From Litoditis marina (Eukaryota > Nematoda > Chromadorea > Rhabditida > Rhabditidae), in NCBI GenBank assembly GCA_964036275.1, contig OZ038433.1:35497336-35561335 (forward strand): a stretch of 64,000 bases of DNA. Reading direction: 5' to 3'. Both the position numbers and the translations under genes were made by a program. Below are positions 53,793-64,000 of this stretch, one piece after another. How positions within the stretch are numbered: position 1 is the stretch's first letter; the number at the start of each line of letters is the position of its first letter. The notes beneath the pieces are model-generated. The model worked only from the letters and a program-made list of their open reading frames with translations, ran no database searches and was not told the origin of the DNA.

Positions 53793-56700
53793 ATGAACAA
53801 GGTAGGTCATTTCAGAAGCGTAATTATCAAAATAAAACAAAAACTGTTCTCATTTACAGTTGAGATGGGCTGCTGCTACAATTGTTTTTGTTCTAATAAT
53901 ATATATTATCAATATTATGAAGGCTTTCGAGAAAAGGTGAGATGTTTATTCTCCAAGAATGACCGCAATGCTTTTTTCTTGGTAACCAATACTATCTTGA
54001 ACCGACTCACAATTTCAATACTGGATAGATGTTTTGAGGCTTTCCGAAAACTTTTTTTATATCGTTGAGCTATATATTTAGTGTACTCTGTACCTTTTCA
54101 GTGTACAGCAAGTAACACATTCATTGAGGACATATAACTGAACCATTAAACCTCACAATGTTTGTATTAACTGATTGCGTGTTCAACAATGTGCATGTGA
54201 ACTACACATTTCACCTGGTTGTGTATTTGACCAACAGTGCAGTGATTTGTATTTGACACCACGCTATTTTTGATGACCACACTTCATCATCTGACATCAT
54301 CGTTAAATATCTCTCTGGACAATTCGTGGACACCAATTAGTTCGCTGAACTTTTATAAAAGTTCGCAAAACAATAGTAGTTCAGGAAACAAAATACACGA
54401 TGCAATACGCATTCCGCCAGACTAAACATTACCATTCCAGGGAGAATAGTCTTACTACCGTGATGCAGGGACTCAGTTCCGCGAATGTCTCTGATCTTAC
54501 AAAATCAAATTATTGTTTAGAGGGTATCTTGGAAGGTAAAACTCCCAAACATATTCAAAATATATTAACGGCACGAGCGTTTTACAATTGAGGAACAACT
54601 TGACCACCATTCATACATCACTTTTTGTTCGGTTAGTGGGGAAGCTTCGTATAGAACGACATATCTTTTAATATCTCTGAAAAAATGACGTATCTCCAAA
54701 ATTAAATGATAACTTTATTCACACATATTTACAGTGCAAACATCCAGATTAGATGAAGCAAAACTATTGCAGATTCGAAAAACTATTATTTGCAGGAACG
54801 GCAAGTGGAGGTGGAATTGGAAACGTCATTTTTGAACTTCTTGGATTTATCAGCATCGCCTATCAAACCAGTAGGTTCGTAAAAAAACATTTAGTTTATG
54901 TAAACCTTGAATATTGCGGTATCAAACATTATGATATAGTAGCTTGACATAATATAGAGTTTTCATAACTAGTTCTTCTTGTCATTTTACTGTTATCAGG
55001 CACCCTGTCATCTCGCACGAATCAACACTACGACGTGTGATGGAGATAGCACAGTTCTTTCCCTCGTTTTGTGGTTTCTCGAAGTACTTCAACGCAAGTG
55101 TACGTAATTGTTCATAGTGGCCTTAAAATAAGAGTATTCTTATATTCGTTCTAAAACTGCTCTGTGAGCACTTCAATCATTGGAGATGTCTAAGTTGATG
55201 TACCTTCAGGTAATCTCGGTTGAAAAGACTATACAACCTTGAAAGTTTAAAAAATATATAAAAAGTTATTGTAATGCTTGGTAGCTACGCGGATGCCAGG
55301 AGAGGACTTGGGTGATGGTTTTTATCTGATAGAGGACTTCCAATCGCTTTTCTCCAATCAGCGCGGGCCAATGTTGGTATCCTTGCTGACTGTTTCGTGG
55401 GAACATACGTGGGAAAAGAGTTGAACTTTGTACGACTCAGTTTTTTCTCTGCTCTATTCTTATCGATAATCGCCGCGTTTTGCCGCAGAGCAGATAACCT
55501 TAACAATACATGTGGGCCTAATTAGAGGTGAAAGTTCCTTGCAAATCGTACCTTTCACTTGAGTCTAGGTTCCAACTGATTTGTAGTTTTCCAAAAAATA
55601 ACTCCAATAATAAGGCAAAAAAGATTGAGTTTGGAACAAGAAAAATTTCATGGTATTTCAGTTCTGTTTTAGTAATGGGTAATCGTTCTACGAAAGAATC
55701 GCTAACAGTTCTCAATGGGCGTTCTCTATCGTGCAACATATTTTTCGAAAGCAGTTCAAAACACATACTTTGTTCAGGAGAACTGTTCTCCGCCTTCGAA
55801 AGAATACACGACTTCTGAGAAATGTTGTACATTCGTTGAATCCGTGACGAGTGAAATCGATAATTTCCAAGACATGACAGTCAAAGTTCATTTAAACTAC
55901 CTTCAGGTTAGTTCTACCTGTAACAGTTTTATGTTTCAACGATGGCTGGCGGGTGCTGTGATCTAGCAATTGATCTATTCTTTGTTCACTTAGAAAACAC
56001 TGTCAATAGGAACTGATGTCAATGCCAGAGTGAAGTTAATCAAAAAGTTTAAATTTTTCCAGGTTTCAACCTTACTTATGATTAATTGTTGTGCGGGAAT
56101 AAGCTCAATGATGAACAGATTCTGAATTTCAGAGCTTTAAGTATTCCGAATACTTGCAACTCGAGGTGACGCAATGGTTATTGAAAGGGTCTCAAGAGGC
56201 GCAGAATTTTGCTAAAATTGGTCTGTTTCCAGAACCGGTGAAAAGTTTTAATAACACAAAGTGGGTTTATTTTCTAGTGAAGTAAGTGGAACATTAACAA
56301 ACCAAGTTTTCGGAAGGTTCGAAGAACAAAGATTCATGCAATGTTTCCGGAATTTTGGACGTTAGTCCAAATGAACGAGTGAAGTGGAGTGTTACGTTAT
56401 TTCAGCATCTGCGTACACGTGAGAAGAGGCGACTTCGTGGGGTCACAACTTGTAGTTCCAAGTGAGGAGCTGTTCACCAAAGGAGCTCTCGAATATCTAC
56501 TTGAACAGGGCGCGTTTTTGTTGTTATAAAACACGCTTCTGTGAGGTTTGATGAGAACAAATGAGAGACAACTACTGATTTCATTTTCAGCTACAGTCTT
56601 GTAGCTTCAGAAGACTATGACTTTTTTATCTACTCGTGATTTACCTCGCCTTTTATAAACCAACAAGTTTGAGTGTTTCAGGTAACGCTTCTACTATCTA

Positions 56701-57460
56701 TGTGATGAGCAGTGATCCAAGTTGGGCAAAACAAGTGTTCGCTTCTTTTCCGAATATTCATCACGCAAACACAGATAGCATCCGTCCACCGAATGCTGAA
56801 TGGGAGTTCAGTCGGATGTACTGCGACAAAGTACTGCTCACGGGTAAGAACATCAATTACATACGTTTTATGTAAATTACGGTTTCTATTTTGATTTTCA
56901 TTCTGAACAAGCATATCACAATCTATCGCTGTTTGCGTTATTTTGCTGTAACTCTCACTCTACGTGGGCCTTTTTAAATATATACGCTTGTGCCTAAATA
57001 TTCCGTGGAATTTATCAAAAAACCCCGTTACAAACTTCTCTTTTAGCATTGAAGTCATATTGAAAAAGATCAGAAATCAATGCTCCACAACATACCAAAA
57101 CATACACACCGTATGCTAATTAGGTGTATTGTTCTAATTAGGTGTATAATTATACACTTAATTAGAACGATACACATAATGTAATATTAGAGGTATACAA
57201 TATACATCCTTAGAACTTAGTTAGCCCGTGTTTGACCGCTGACCCTCTTCAAGACCAATGTTCAAGCTTCCGCGTCTACGTATGGCTGGTGGATGGGCTA
57301 TCTCTCTCGAGGACAGAAAGTGTACTACAACCGGGACTTTTCAACGGAAAATGGTCTCAAAACTCAACTAGAACCCTCTGATTTTTGGCCGTCCTTCTGG
57401 GTTCCTCTGTATTACTCTTCAGAGAAGAACAAGGTTTTACCGCATGCGTCATTGACATAG
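53793..57460 (+). CDS. GT11 galactoside alpha-1,2-fucosyltransferase
   Basis: Transfers fucose from GDP-fucose to galactose on glycans, in the Golgi lumen. Ten exons: 53793-53801, 53860-53936, 54441-54535, 54796-54874, 55000-55099, 55709-55906, 56133-56260, 56406-56509, 56682-56843 and 57267-57460. They give 381 residues, normal for the family. A signal anchor (WAAATIVFVLIIYIINIM, about 6-23) makes it a type II membrane protein. The N-terminal GT11 loop is SGGGIGNVIFELLGF (about 64-78), the donor-binding motif is CVHVRRGDFVGSQ (about 231-243), and the C-terminal family motif is SASTYGWWMGYLS (about 319-331). Phases agree throughout, but the exon 8 to exon 9 junction requires a GC donor (LLEQ, then GNASTIYVMSS), because the exon is followed by GCGCGT rather than GT. 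That could be a true GC-AG intron or a damaged site. The gene is convergent with the ERMP1-like gene. Confidence 0.85.
57124..57175. repeat. 52-bp near-perfect palindrome (FUT intron 9)
   Basis: GTGTATTGTTCTAATTAG and its inverse meet at an AT-rich centre (TATAATTATA), with a few mismatches. It lies in the last intron of the fucosyltransferase gene. Confidence 0.9.
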
Positions 57461-58462
57461 TTAGTTGTGAATAAAACTACTATATTGATTTTCTTGACCT
57501 GTTCCACAACTGCAACTTACTCGCCATTTCTTCGAAAACTTATTCAAATACTTGGTTCTCAGAAGATTTATGCGAGTAGTTTGTACAAAAAACAATAAAA
57601 GGTTCACAATACTCCCAAAACCAAGCACTTTGATGTTATTCTTATTTTTAACCGCAATGAATCGGCGAAACCATGCTATCAAAATGGTTGAGAGACAACT
57701 TCAGCCCCTGCTCCAATCATTGTCATTCTCCACTTCCAATCTGAAGTGTCTTCAGATACTCTTTTCTGTTTTATGACTTCTCGTAGCTTGGTAATTGGCT
57801 CTGTTATTTGATCTTCGCCTGAAAAAGTGGAAACAAACTCTAGATCACCAATCTAGTAAAACGACACATTTTTGGTACTACTCATTTTGAGAATTTTAGA
57901 TATAGCTTTCTCATCACCATATCAGGTCTTTTGCGAATGACATCAACAAAAACCATTCTTGAACGACGGAAATACTTGCGTATATAGGACGCGAACTGTT
58001 TGAGATGACGTGAATGGAAAATACTATGAAGCAGCTAAAACTCGAGCGCCATAGGGAACATAAGTAAGCTCTGCAATTTGCGACTTGTGAGCTTGTAAAG
58101 GTGTTCAGTTAAAAAAATTGTGGATCTGTTGAGTTTTGTTCGTGGAAAATATTATATACGCTAAACAATTTCAGGGGACGTATATTTGCTCACCGTGTCC
58201 GTAAATTGAGACTGCAGAATTCGACAACACTCTCAGAGTCGTTTTCAGCTTCCTGTTAACAATTTCATAATAAATGAAAGCGGAAGTAGTGATCATATCA
58301 GAATAGACAAATTACCCTCTTTTTAATGTTTCGCAGTCGATAAACCTCGACATAGTGTACAATGTTTAGTTTCTTATTTCAACCGAAGTCCCTTTTCAAG
58401 TCACTCATCCTAAAATAAGAGAGAAAACAACTGGACAGCACTCTTTGAGAAGACAAAATTAC
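57461..58462 (-). other. Convergent gene ends; possible 3' exons of the ERMP1-like gene
   Basis: Minus-strand segments with acceptor/donor pairs and compatible phase can extend the ERMP1-like gene: 58316-58372 (KLNIVHYVEVYRLRNIKKR), 58194-58252 (EAENDSESVVEFCSLNL) and 57918-57995. A last piece begins after a CTTTTTCAG acceptor near 57822. The first two look genuine; the later ones are uncertain because two frames are open. I do not see an ERMP1-like C-terminus that settles the stop codon. Confidence 0.35.
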
Positions 58463-61400
58463 CTCTTCAAATAACATCCATATAGGTCTTGTCTTTGGTC
58501 GCTCTGAGCCGGATGTGAACGAAATAAAGTACGTGCTCTTGTCCCCGAACTTTTTCATATCTGCAGCTCGTAAAAATATAAACACTTAAGAGAATTGTTA
58601 AAACTCACACACATGTCATTTCAACCCCTACATATAGTATGGTCAGACAGGAAAAAAACCATCCGTTCAACCTGACCCAGCAACCTTAACATAATTACAT
58701 GCGAAAGTCACGTGGACATCATATGAGCAGGTCACGTACAACACCCAGAAGGAACTTCTGATTCCAGTAAACTACAAGGTCAAGTCTACTGTTTTTCCCG
58801 GTCGTTGTACCTTCACTGTCTCTTTCAGGGGTTGATTTGAGACATAGTTGTTGTTCACCAAGCAATTTTAATAGGGATGAATCATTCTCGTCTCACACTC
58901 ACCAACATCAGAGACCGACCAGCTGAGAAGTTTGTGATTATGCAATGGAGTGATATGCAGCGACATTTTATCGGAACCTCCAGAGAGCTGCAAAACACAA
59001 AATATCCACCGAACACCAAATATTCAAAAGAAGTGCACAGAATGTTTAGTTATGAATGTGTTATGAACACCCAAAAGGTTGATTTCGGAGCATACAACAC
59101 TGAGCTGGTGAAAGTTCGGCTGTCTTCGAATAAGAAATACCATTACAACTGAATCAAACACTCTTTTTTCATTAACAACTATTCATGAACAAGTGAGTAA
59201 TCGTACCTCGAAGGAACAGTTTAATTTGTTGTTAGCTGTCTTGGTTTTCGAAATGAGTTTCATTCTCATCGGGTTCGAGATAGGCACGGGAGCCTCAGAC
59301 GGAATCCATCGCACTTGGCTGAAAGAGCCTGATTGAATTCTATTGTGCGCAAAAAGATTTGTGAAACAGAGAACACAAAAGATTGGATTTTTTTCAACTA
59401 CTTCAGATGTGTTTCGCCAATGTATACGATACTGTTTTAGTATACAATACTGTTTACCTTCCAACCAGGATAAACTGGGCAAAATGTTCACCTTGTCGGG
59501 AAGTTCTTGTGAATGTTGTTGTAATACGGCAAATGACAATAAATGTCAGCTACACCAGTACAGTTCGGTGGGGCTCCATCCAATAGAGGGTGACTTGGCA
59601 AATCGGCTGTGTTTCTTAAAAAAACTTATTTTCAGTTTTTTTTTTGGTGAAAACCGACGAGATTATTAGTGACAAATTTGTTGCTAGTTGAAGATTGGTT
59701 AGTTGAAAACTAGTTAGGTCCAGTTGAACACAGTTCGAAAAATACTAGTCAGATGGTTCAAGTAGTTAATATCTCAATCCTGTTCGGATTCATATATACA
59801 TGGTAAAATAAAATAACTCGACAATAGTATATTCCCATTGTCTGCAATTAATTGCTCATCACTAACGACTGATGGAACTGACCTGTAGTCCAAACTTTGT
59901 ATGAACAAGGCATTATCTCTTTGGACAATCTCACCACTCTTGTCTAAGATTGTGCGGTTTGTGTGCTGGAACATCAAGTACAACGGAATGTGGTCACACA
60001 CCTTTTATAATGTACGTTCACTGATCGATCGCGTTCATATACAATGCAGAAATGTATATGTTAGTTTGTGATACAGCGGTGTATCCATGTTGATTGAATT
60101 TATAAATGCAGATTGTCTATTCACTAAGTTTTTGCTTGATTACTTCTTTCTACAATTCGATAAACAGTTCTTTTTCAACCAACTTCACTCACCATGGCAA
60201 GAATTCTTCGCAATTTGGGGTTTTCTTGACTGTACTCGTATGGAATTCGCATCGTCGTGGTGTGCAACAACACGAAATAGACGACAATGAGACCAAGTAT
60301 GGCGAGGAGCAACTTGTTCATCCTTTTCGAGACGTAAACAAGATTATGCTGAAATGTTTGTAATAGACGTATTCATCTATTTTTTCCATAACCCATAATA
60401 ACCATGCCGTTGTTCAATAACAGGCGTGTCAAAAGATGCATTCATGTAAAACTCAGTAAACCGGGAACGTGAAATAGTGAAACATACATTTTCGAGATTC
60501 TCTAAAACTCCACTCTTATTCATTTTTTTTCATAAGGTTTCCCTCACCAAGAATAATACGAAGTTTGAGGCTATAATGAGTCCGACCGACGCCATGACCA
60601 ACTCGGGGTTTCTGCGGGTTCCCGCTCTGCCCAAAATGGGCACGAATGTCTCGAACAGTTGACCCATCATGTAGAATGAGAAGACCACCAGCGGAGTAAT
60701 GCACAACAATTGAACCCAGAAGTTCAGTCCTACCGTTTTCTCTGAAATTGACTGATCTACACGTTAAAATTATCATAGCGAGTATCTCCTGTTTACACAA
60801 ACCAAAAAAGGCATGCGAGCTCATATGAATATTTTTTTCTATTGATTGAACTTACGTTCAGGGTATGTTTGATACAAATCAATGAAAATAACTCATTGGC
60901 ATGCTGCTAAAAAGTGTAAACTGCGAATAATCCCACCTTTCACGATTCCAGTTGCGTGTAGGAAAATCACAATGAAGTCCTTCAGTAAGAATACTACCAC
61001 ATGAATGAGTACAAAGCAAGCAGACATCACGTTCAACCAGGAAAGAATGAACAGACAGAACCCATATGTTATAAGAATACAATCATATTGAGCTCGTTCC
61101 AAATCCAAACGCTGGAAAAAATCTTGCTCAACTCAAATAAATGGGACAGAAAACAGAGTTGATTCCCAAAATCAAAACTGTGACTTGAGATGCTACCGCA
61201 CTTGTGGTGACCGCTACCTTGAACTATATTTTACAGCTGAAAGTTCAAAAGAAGCTGGAACTCTTCATTGGATTCATCTCTCGTATGAGTGTGGTGGTTG
61301 GAGTTCATGTCAGAGACAATCAAAATCAACTCATACCTCTTTCGCGTTCTTGAACAGTGCATGTACTGATAATCCCACCAGCATTATTGGGAATGCATAC

Positions 61401-63476
61401 ATCGGATAGAGACGTTCCGGATTCTTGTACCTGTGATTAGAACTTGAAGTGTTGAATAAACGTGTTGATCAAAATTTGCATTTCATTTCAAAATCACCTT
61501 GATTCACCTAAACCAATGAGCATTGATAGCCAAAAAAATTGTCGAAAATGACTGTAGAGAAAAATTTTCTATGGTGGATGCCAAATTTATAAATTTATGT
61601 CTCTCACCGGGATTGAACCTGCGAGCAAAAGATTCGTAGCACGCCGCTAATCACTGCGCTATTAGAGTATATAGCGGGCATGGTTCGGTATCAAAGGCAT
61701 GTGTGCGTACACAGCGGAAAATGAGATATACGGTACCCTCCCGCATTTCCGTTGGCGACGACTTAATGAAGAAGCGACATCTACAACTCACCAACTCATT
61801 CCGACATCGAACCTGTTGACAACCTGGATCATCAACATACTTGTGCCAGTCATGCAAATGAATGCCACACTGACACGTACAATTCCCAAAACAACATCCG
61901 TCGCTGAGTAGACTCCCTTGTAAATTCTGAACGCCACCAGCAGCAGAACCAAGACACAACTTCCGAAGTTTAATATCTGTCCTGAATTGTGCGCTCTGTT
62001 TCTAAAAATTCTTAAACTCTCAATATCTCCCAACTTTTTATAGTTCACAGTCAAGGGTTTTGCAAGAAAGTGAAACTAGCATGAAATAGAAAACGACGGA
62101 GTGTTGTGATAACTGCTTTAATACTTACAAAGAAGAAGTACAGCTGGTCACCTAGAATCGGTTCGCAATATTAAATGGCTTGAAAACATTTGTGAAACAT
62201 ATAAGCCTGCTTTGAAAAAAACTCACCTATGTACACTGGATAATGTATTGAAAACAGTCCAACCACATCGTAGTATACCCAACGGTTCGACTCCTCAAAC
62301 GACGCAGGCTGCGAGAAGTAGGGACTACGCAAGATAGCCTTCACCACTGCCAGCACATTTGCTCCATTTCTGAAACGTTGTTTTCCTAGAAGTCAGTAGA
62401 ATTGGCTCCAGCTTATCGTTAGTATACCTAAGATATAATTCCGGAAAGCAATAAACTATGAAGGCTTTCACGCATCACCACATCAAACTTTGTGATCAGT
62501 TGTATCTATTTCTGTTACGTTTTCATGTACATTTCATTTTTGTGCAGCGCGTCGCGCTGTGCTTCGAACGAAATAGAAATAAATTATAATAGCTACCTCT
62601 GAAGAGATCCTGCATCAATTCTCCATTCTTCATCGAACTCAGTGTGATAGACCCAGCCGTTTTTGATGTAGGCAAGGTCGAGACCTGAATGAGCAATTTT
62701 TTTCCATTCAATACTGAATTGTACAAGTTTTTTTCTCCCTTCTCAAAACCTAAATTTTAAATACTTTGTCAGACAAACGGAAAAGTGACAAAGAGCCTGT
62801 TCGTATATCAAGGTAAAAAACGCAATCAAAACTTGATGGTAAAGTTGTGCGACGATTACTTTCGTTGTGTACGGGTTAATTACCAGATATTGTTGTGAGA
62901 CCAAAATTTGAATTGTTGTGTACCTGAAATTCTTCCATGGTCACGGAAAATGCGGAAATCGGTGTCAGATGGAACGGCGCCGGCTGAGAACAGTTCTTGT
63001 CCGAGTACGGTGCAGAACGGATAGGGAGCATTCTCGATGTACGTTTGCAACAACCAGGAGTTACCCGGACCAGACTGAAATGAATATTGAGAATGGTTTT
63101 AACTCTATTATCGATTTGTTTTTTGAATGAAAGAAAGAAACACCTGGTGTGTTCCCGAATCAGTCCACTTGTCAAACAATTTACTGAACTGGGCGCATGA
63201 AAAGTTTGCGTGTAGTAATCACCTGGAAGAATTTTTCTTCATACGTAATACGTTCTCTTGTTTATTCATAATAAGTTTTTTTTATGTTAGACTGAATAGC
63301 CAGTAAACTACTTCAATCAGATAGACAGAAATACAGTAAAGTACTTGTAGTCACCTGGAACAACACTTCTCTCCCACCCGAACCGCATGACTCGAGATTG
63401 ATGAAAGCGCGTATGGTATGTCTCCAGGGATGAGTTTCAATGAAACCATGAGCAGCTTGGAGACCGTACTCTTCCG
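58463..63476 (-). CDS. ERMP1-like M28 endoplasmic reticulum metallopeptidase (partial)
   Basis: The window holds the last two thirds. The first part, including the N-terminal membrane segment and the early zinc ligands, lies beyond the right edge. Exons on the minus strand: 63355-63476, 62924-63074, 62597-62684, 62227-62369, 62129-62151 (a 23-nt microexon), 61792-61976, 61337-61430, 60937-61111, 60548-60741, 60193-60348, 59883-59965, 59492-59614, 59207-59318, 58903-58987 and 58463-58560. That is about 610 residues, all in phase. The peptidase part shows [61 protein letters not shown] and [10 protein letters not shown] (the His is a likely zinc ligand). Then come several membrane helices, then the lumenal C-terminal domain ([26 protein letters not shown]). 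This order matches animal ERMP1. The 3' end is unresolved. Confidence 0.88.
61597..61671 (-). pseudogene. tRNA-like pseudogene in an ERMP1 intron
   Basis: The minus strand carries TAGCGCAGTGATTAGCGG (A-box-like) and GCAGGTTCAATCCCGG (B-box-like) at tRNA spacing. However, the D, anticodon and T stems do not close, so it is a decayed tRNA or SINE head. It lies in the intron between 61430 and 61792. Confidence 0.55.
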
Positions 63477-64000
63477 CTGAAAACGAAAAGGGTCAGCAAC
63501 AAAAAAAGTAGACAAAAAGTAATAAACTTCTCTACTAGTAGGCAAGTTGAAGTTCAACTACACAAACATGAAAGAAAACTACACAAAACTAAAAAAACCC
63601 AAAACTGCAAATGTCCACTTTCTCTCCATTTAATGACATTTTGGTGAAGGTAAACTTTTAGTTGTGTTGTATTATGTCAAATTTGCTAAATCTTTTCATC
63701 TACCCCTGAACAATTTATGTAGACCACACCTCCCAACGATGCAATTTGACCATTGCCGATACAATTTCGGAGCTACCGTTTAATGAAGAGTGAAGAGAGT
63801 TCACCGTGCTTATACTAGTTTTCTCATTTGTTTTCTGAGCTACTGATACTCTCATTAGTTTTCCAGAAAAAAAATCGAATATGTGGTTATCCTTCATTCA
63901 GTTTTCTGAGTTATTTCCAGAGCGCACTTGTATTTATGATTCCTCTTATCTTGTCTTAGTATTCACTATTACGATCTGTAGCAGAAATTGACGTTGAACC
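63477..64000 (-). other. Intron of the ERMP1-like gene (to the window edge)
   Basis: Exon 63355-63476 starts with two bases that complete a codon from an upstream exon. I see no exon with ERMP1 resemblance between here and 64000, so the next one is outside the window. Confidence 0.5.

Overview
The window looks like a piece of a rhabditid nematode genome, most plausibly Caenorhabditis or a close relative. It is about 36-38% GC by eye, with short introns that start GT and end in TTTCAG-type acceptors. Likely spliced-leader acceptors lie right before several start codons. It carries G/C homopolymer tracts, two nematode-specific chemoreceptor families (Srx-like and Srt-like) and many small inverted-repeat transposons. 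The species cannot be named from the sequence alone. All gene models below were built by hand from splice sites, reading phase and paralogue comparison.

Layout. (1) 1.4-10.0 kb, + strand: a tandem family of small secreted glycine-rich peptide genes, three intact and one decayed. All intact members have a 61-nt signal-peptide exon, a phase-1 intron, a conserved LLHALTGG block and a terminal [YF]GKK that resembles an amidation signal. (2) 11.6-14.1 kb and 20.1-23.4 kb, - strand: two eight-exon Srx-type chemoreceptor genes with the same intron phases. (3) 14.3-19.1 kb: a repeat island with a TA-flanked mariner-type element, a solo LTR with a perfect 5-bp target duplication, and a 2.1-kb composite repeat that carries a TTAA-flanked piggyBac-like insert. 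(4) 26.6-30.4 kb, - strand: an intact nine-exon Srt-type receptor. (5) 30.9-31.7 kb: a dead LINE fragment, followed by a ghost Srt exon. (6) 34.9-41.9 kb, - strand: a second Srt gene with a 2-bp frameshift and a weak splice donor. Its fifth intron holds an inverted second copy of the composite repeat, in which a 130-bp tandem array with TGACGTCA sites has expanded. (7) 43.0-52.4 kb, + strand: a complete 21-exon gene for bifunctional delta-1-pyrroline-5-carboxylate synthase (alh-13 orthologue), 794 residues. (8) 53.8-57.5 kb, + strand: a ten-exon GT11 alpha-1,2-fucosyltransferase. (9) 58.5-63.5 kb, - strand, running off the right edge: the C-terminal two thirds of an ERMP1-like M28 endoplasmic-reticulum metallopeptidase, convergent with the fucosyltransferase.

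How the parts relate. The left half is fast-evolving: duplicated secreted peptides (probably barrier or defence peptides, or neuropeptide-like), duplicated chemoreceptors and the debris of several transposon classes. The right half is conserved housekeeping metabolism (proline/ornithine synthesis, glycosylation, ER peptidase) with exons that keep perfect phase. The least familiar item is the peptide cluster, in particular a member built from 19 Met/His/Gly pentapeptides. It may be a metal-binding or antimicrobial secreted product, but that function is inference.
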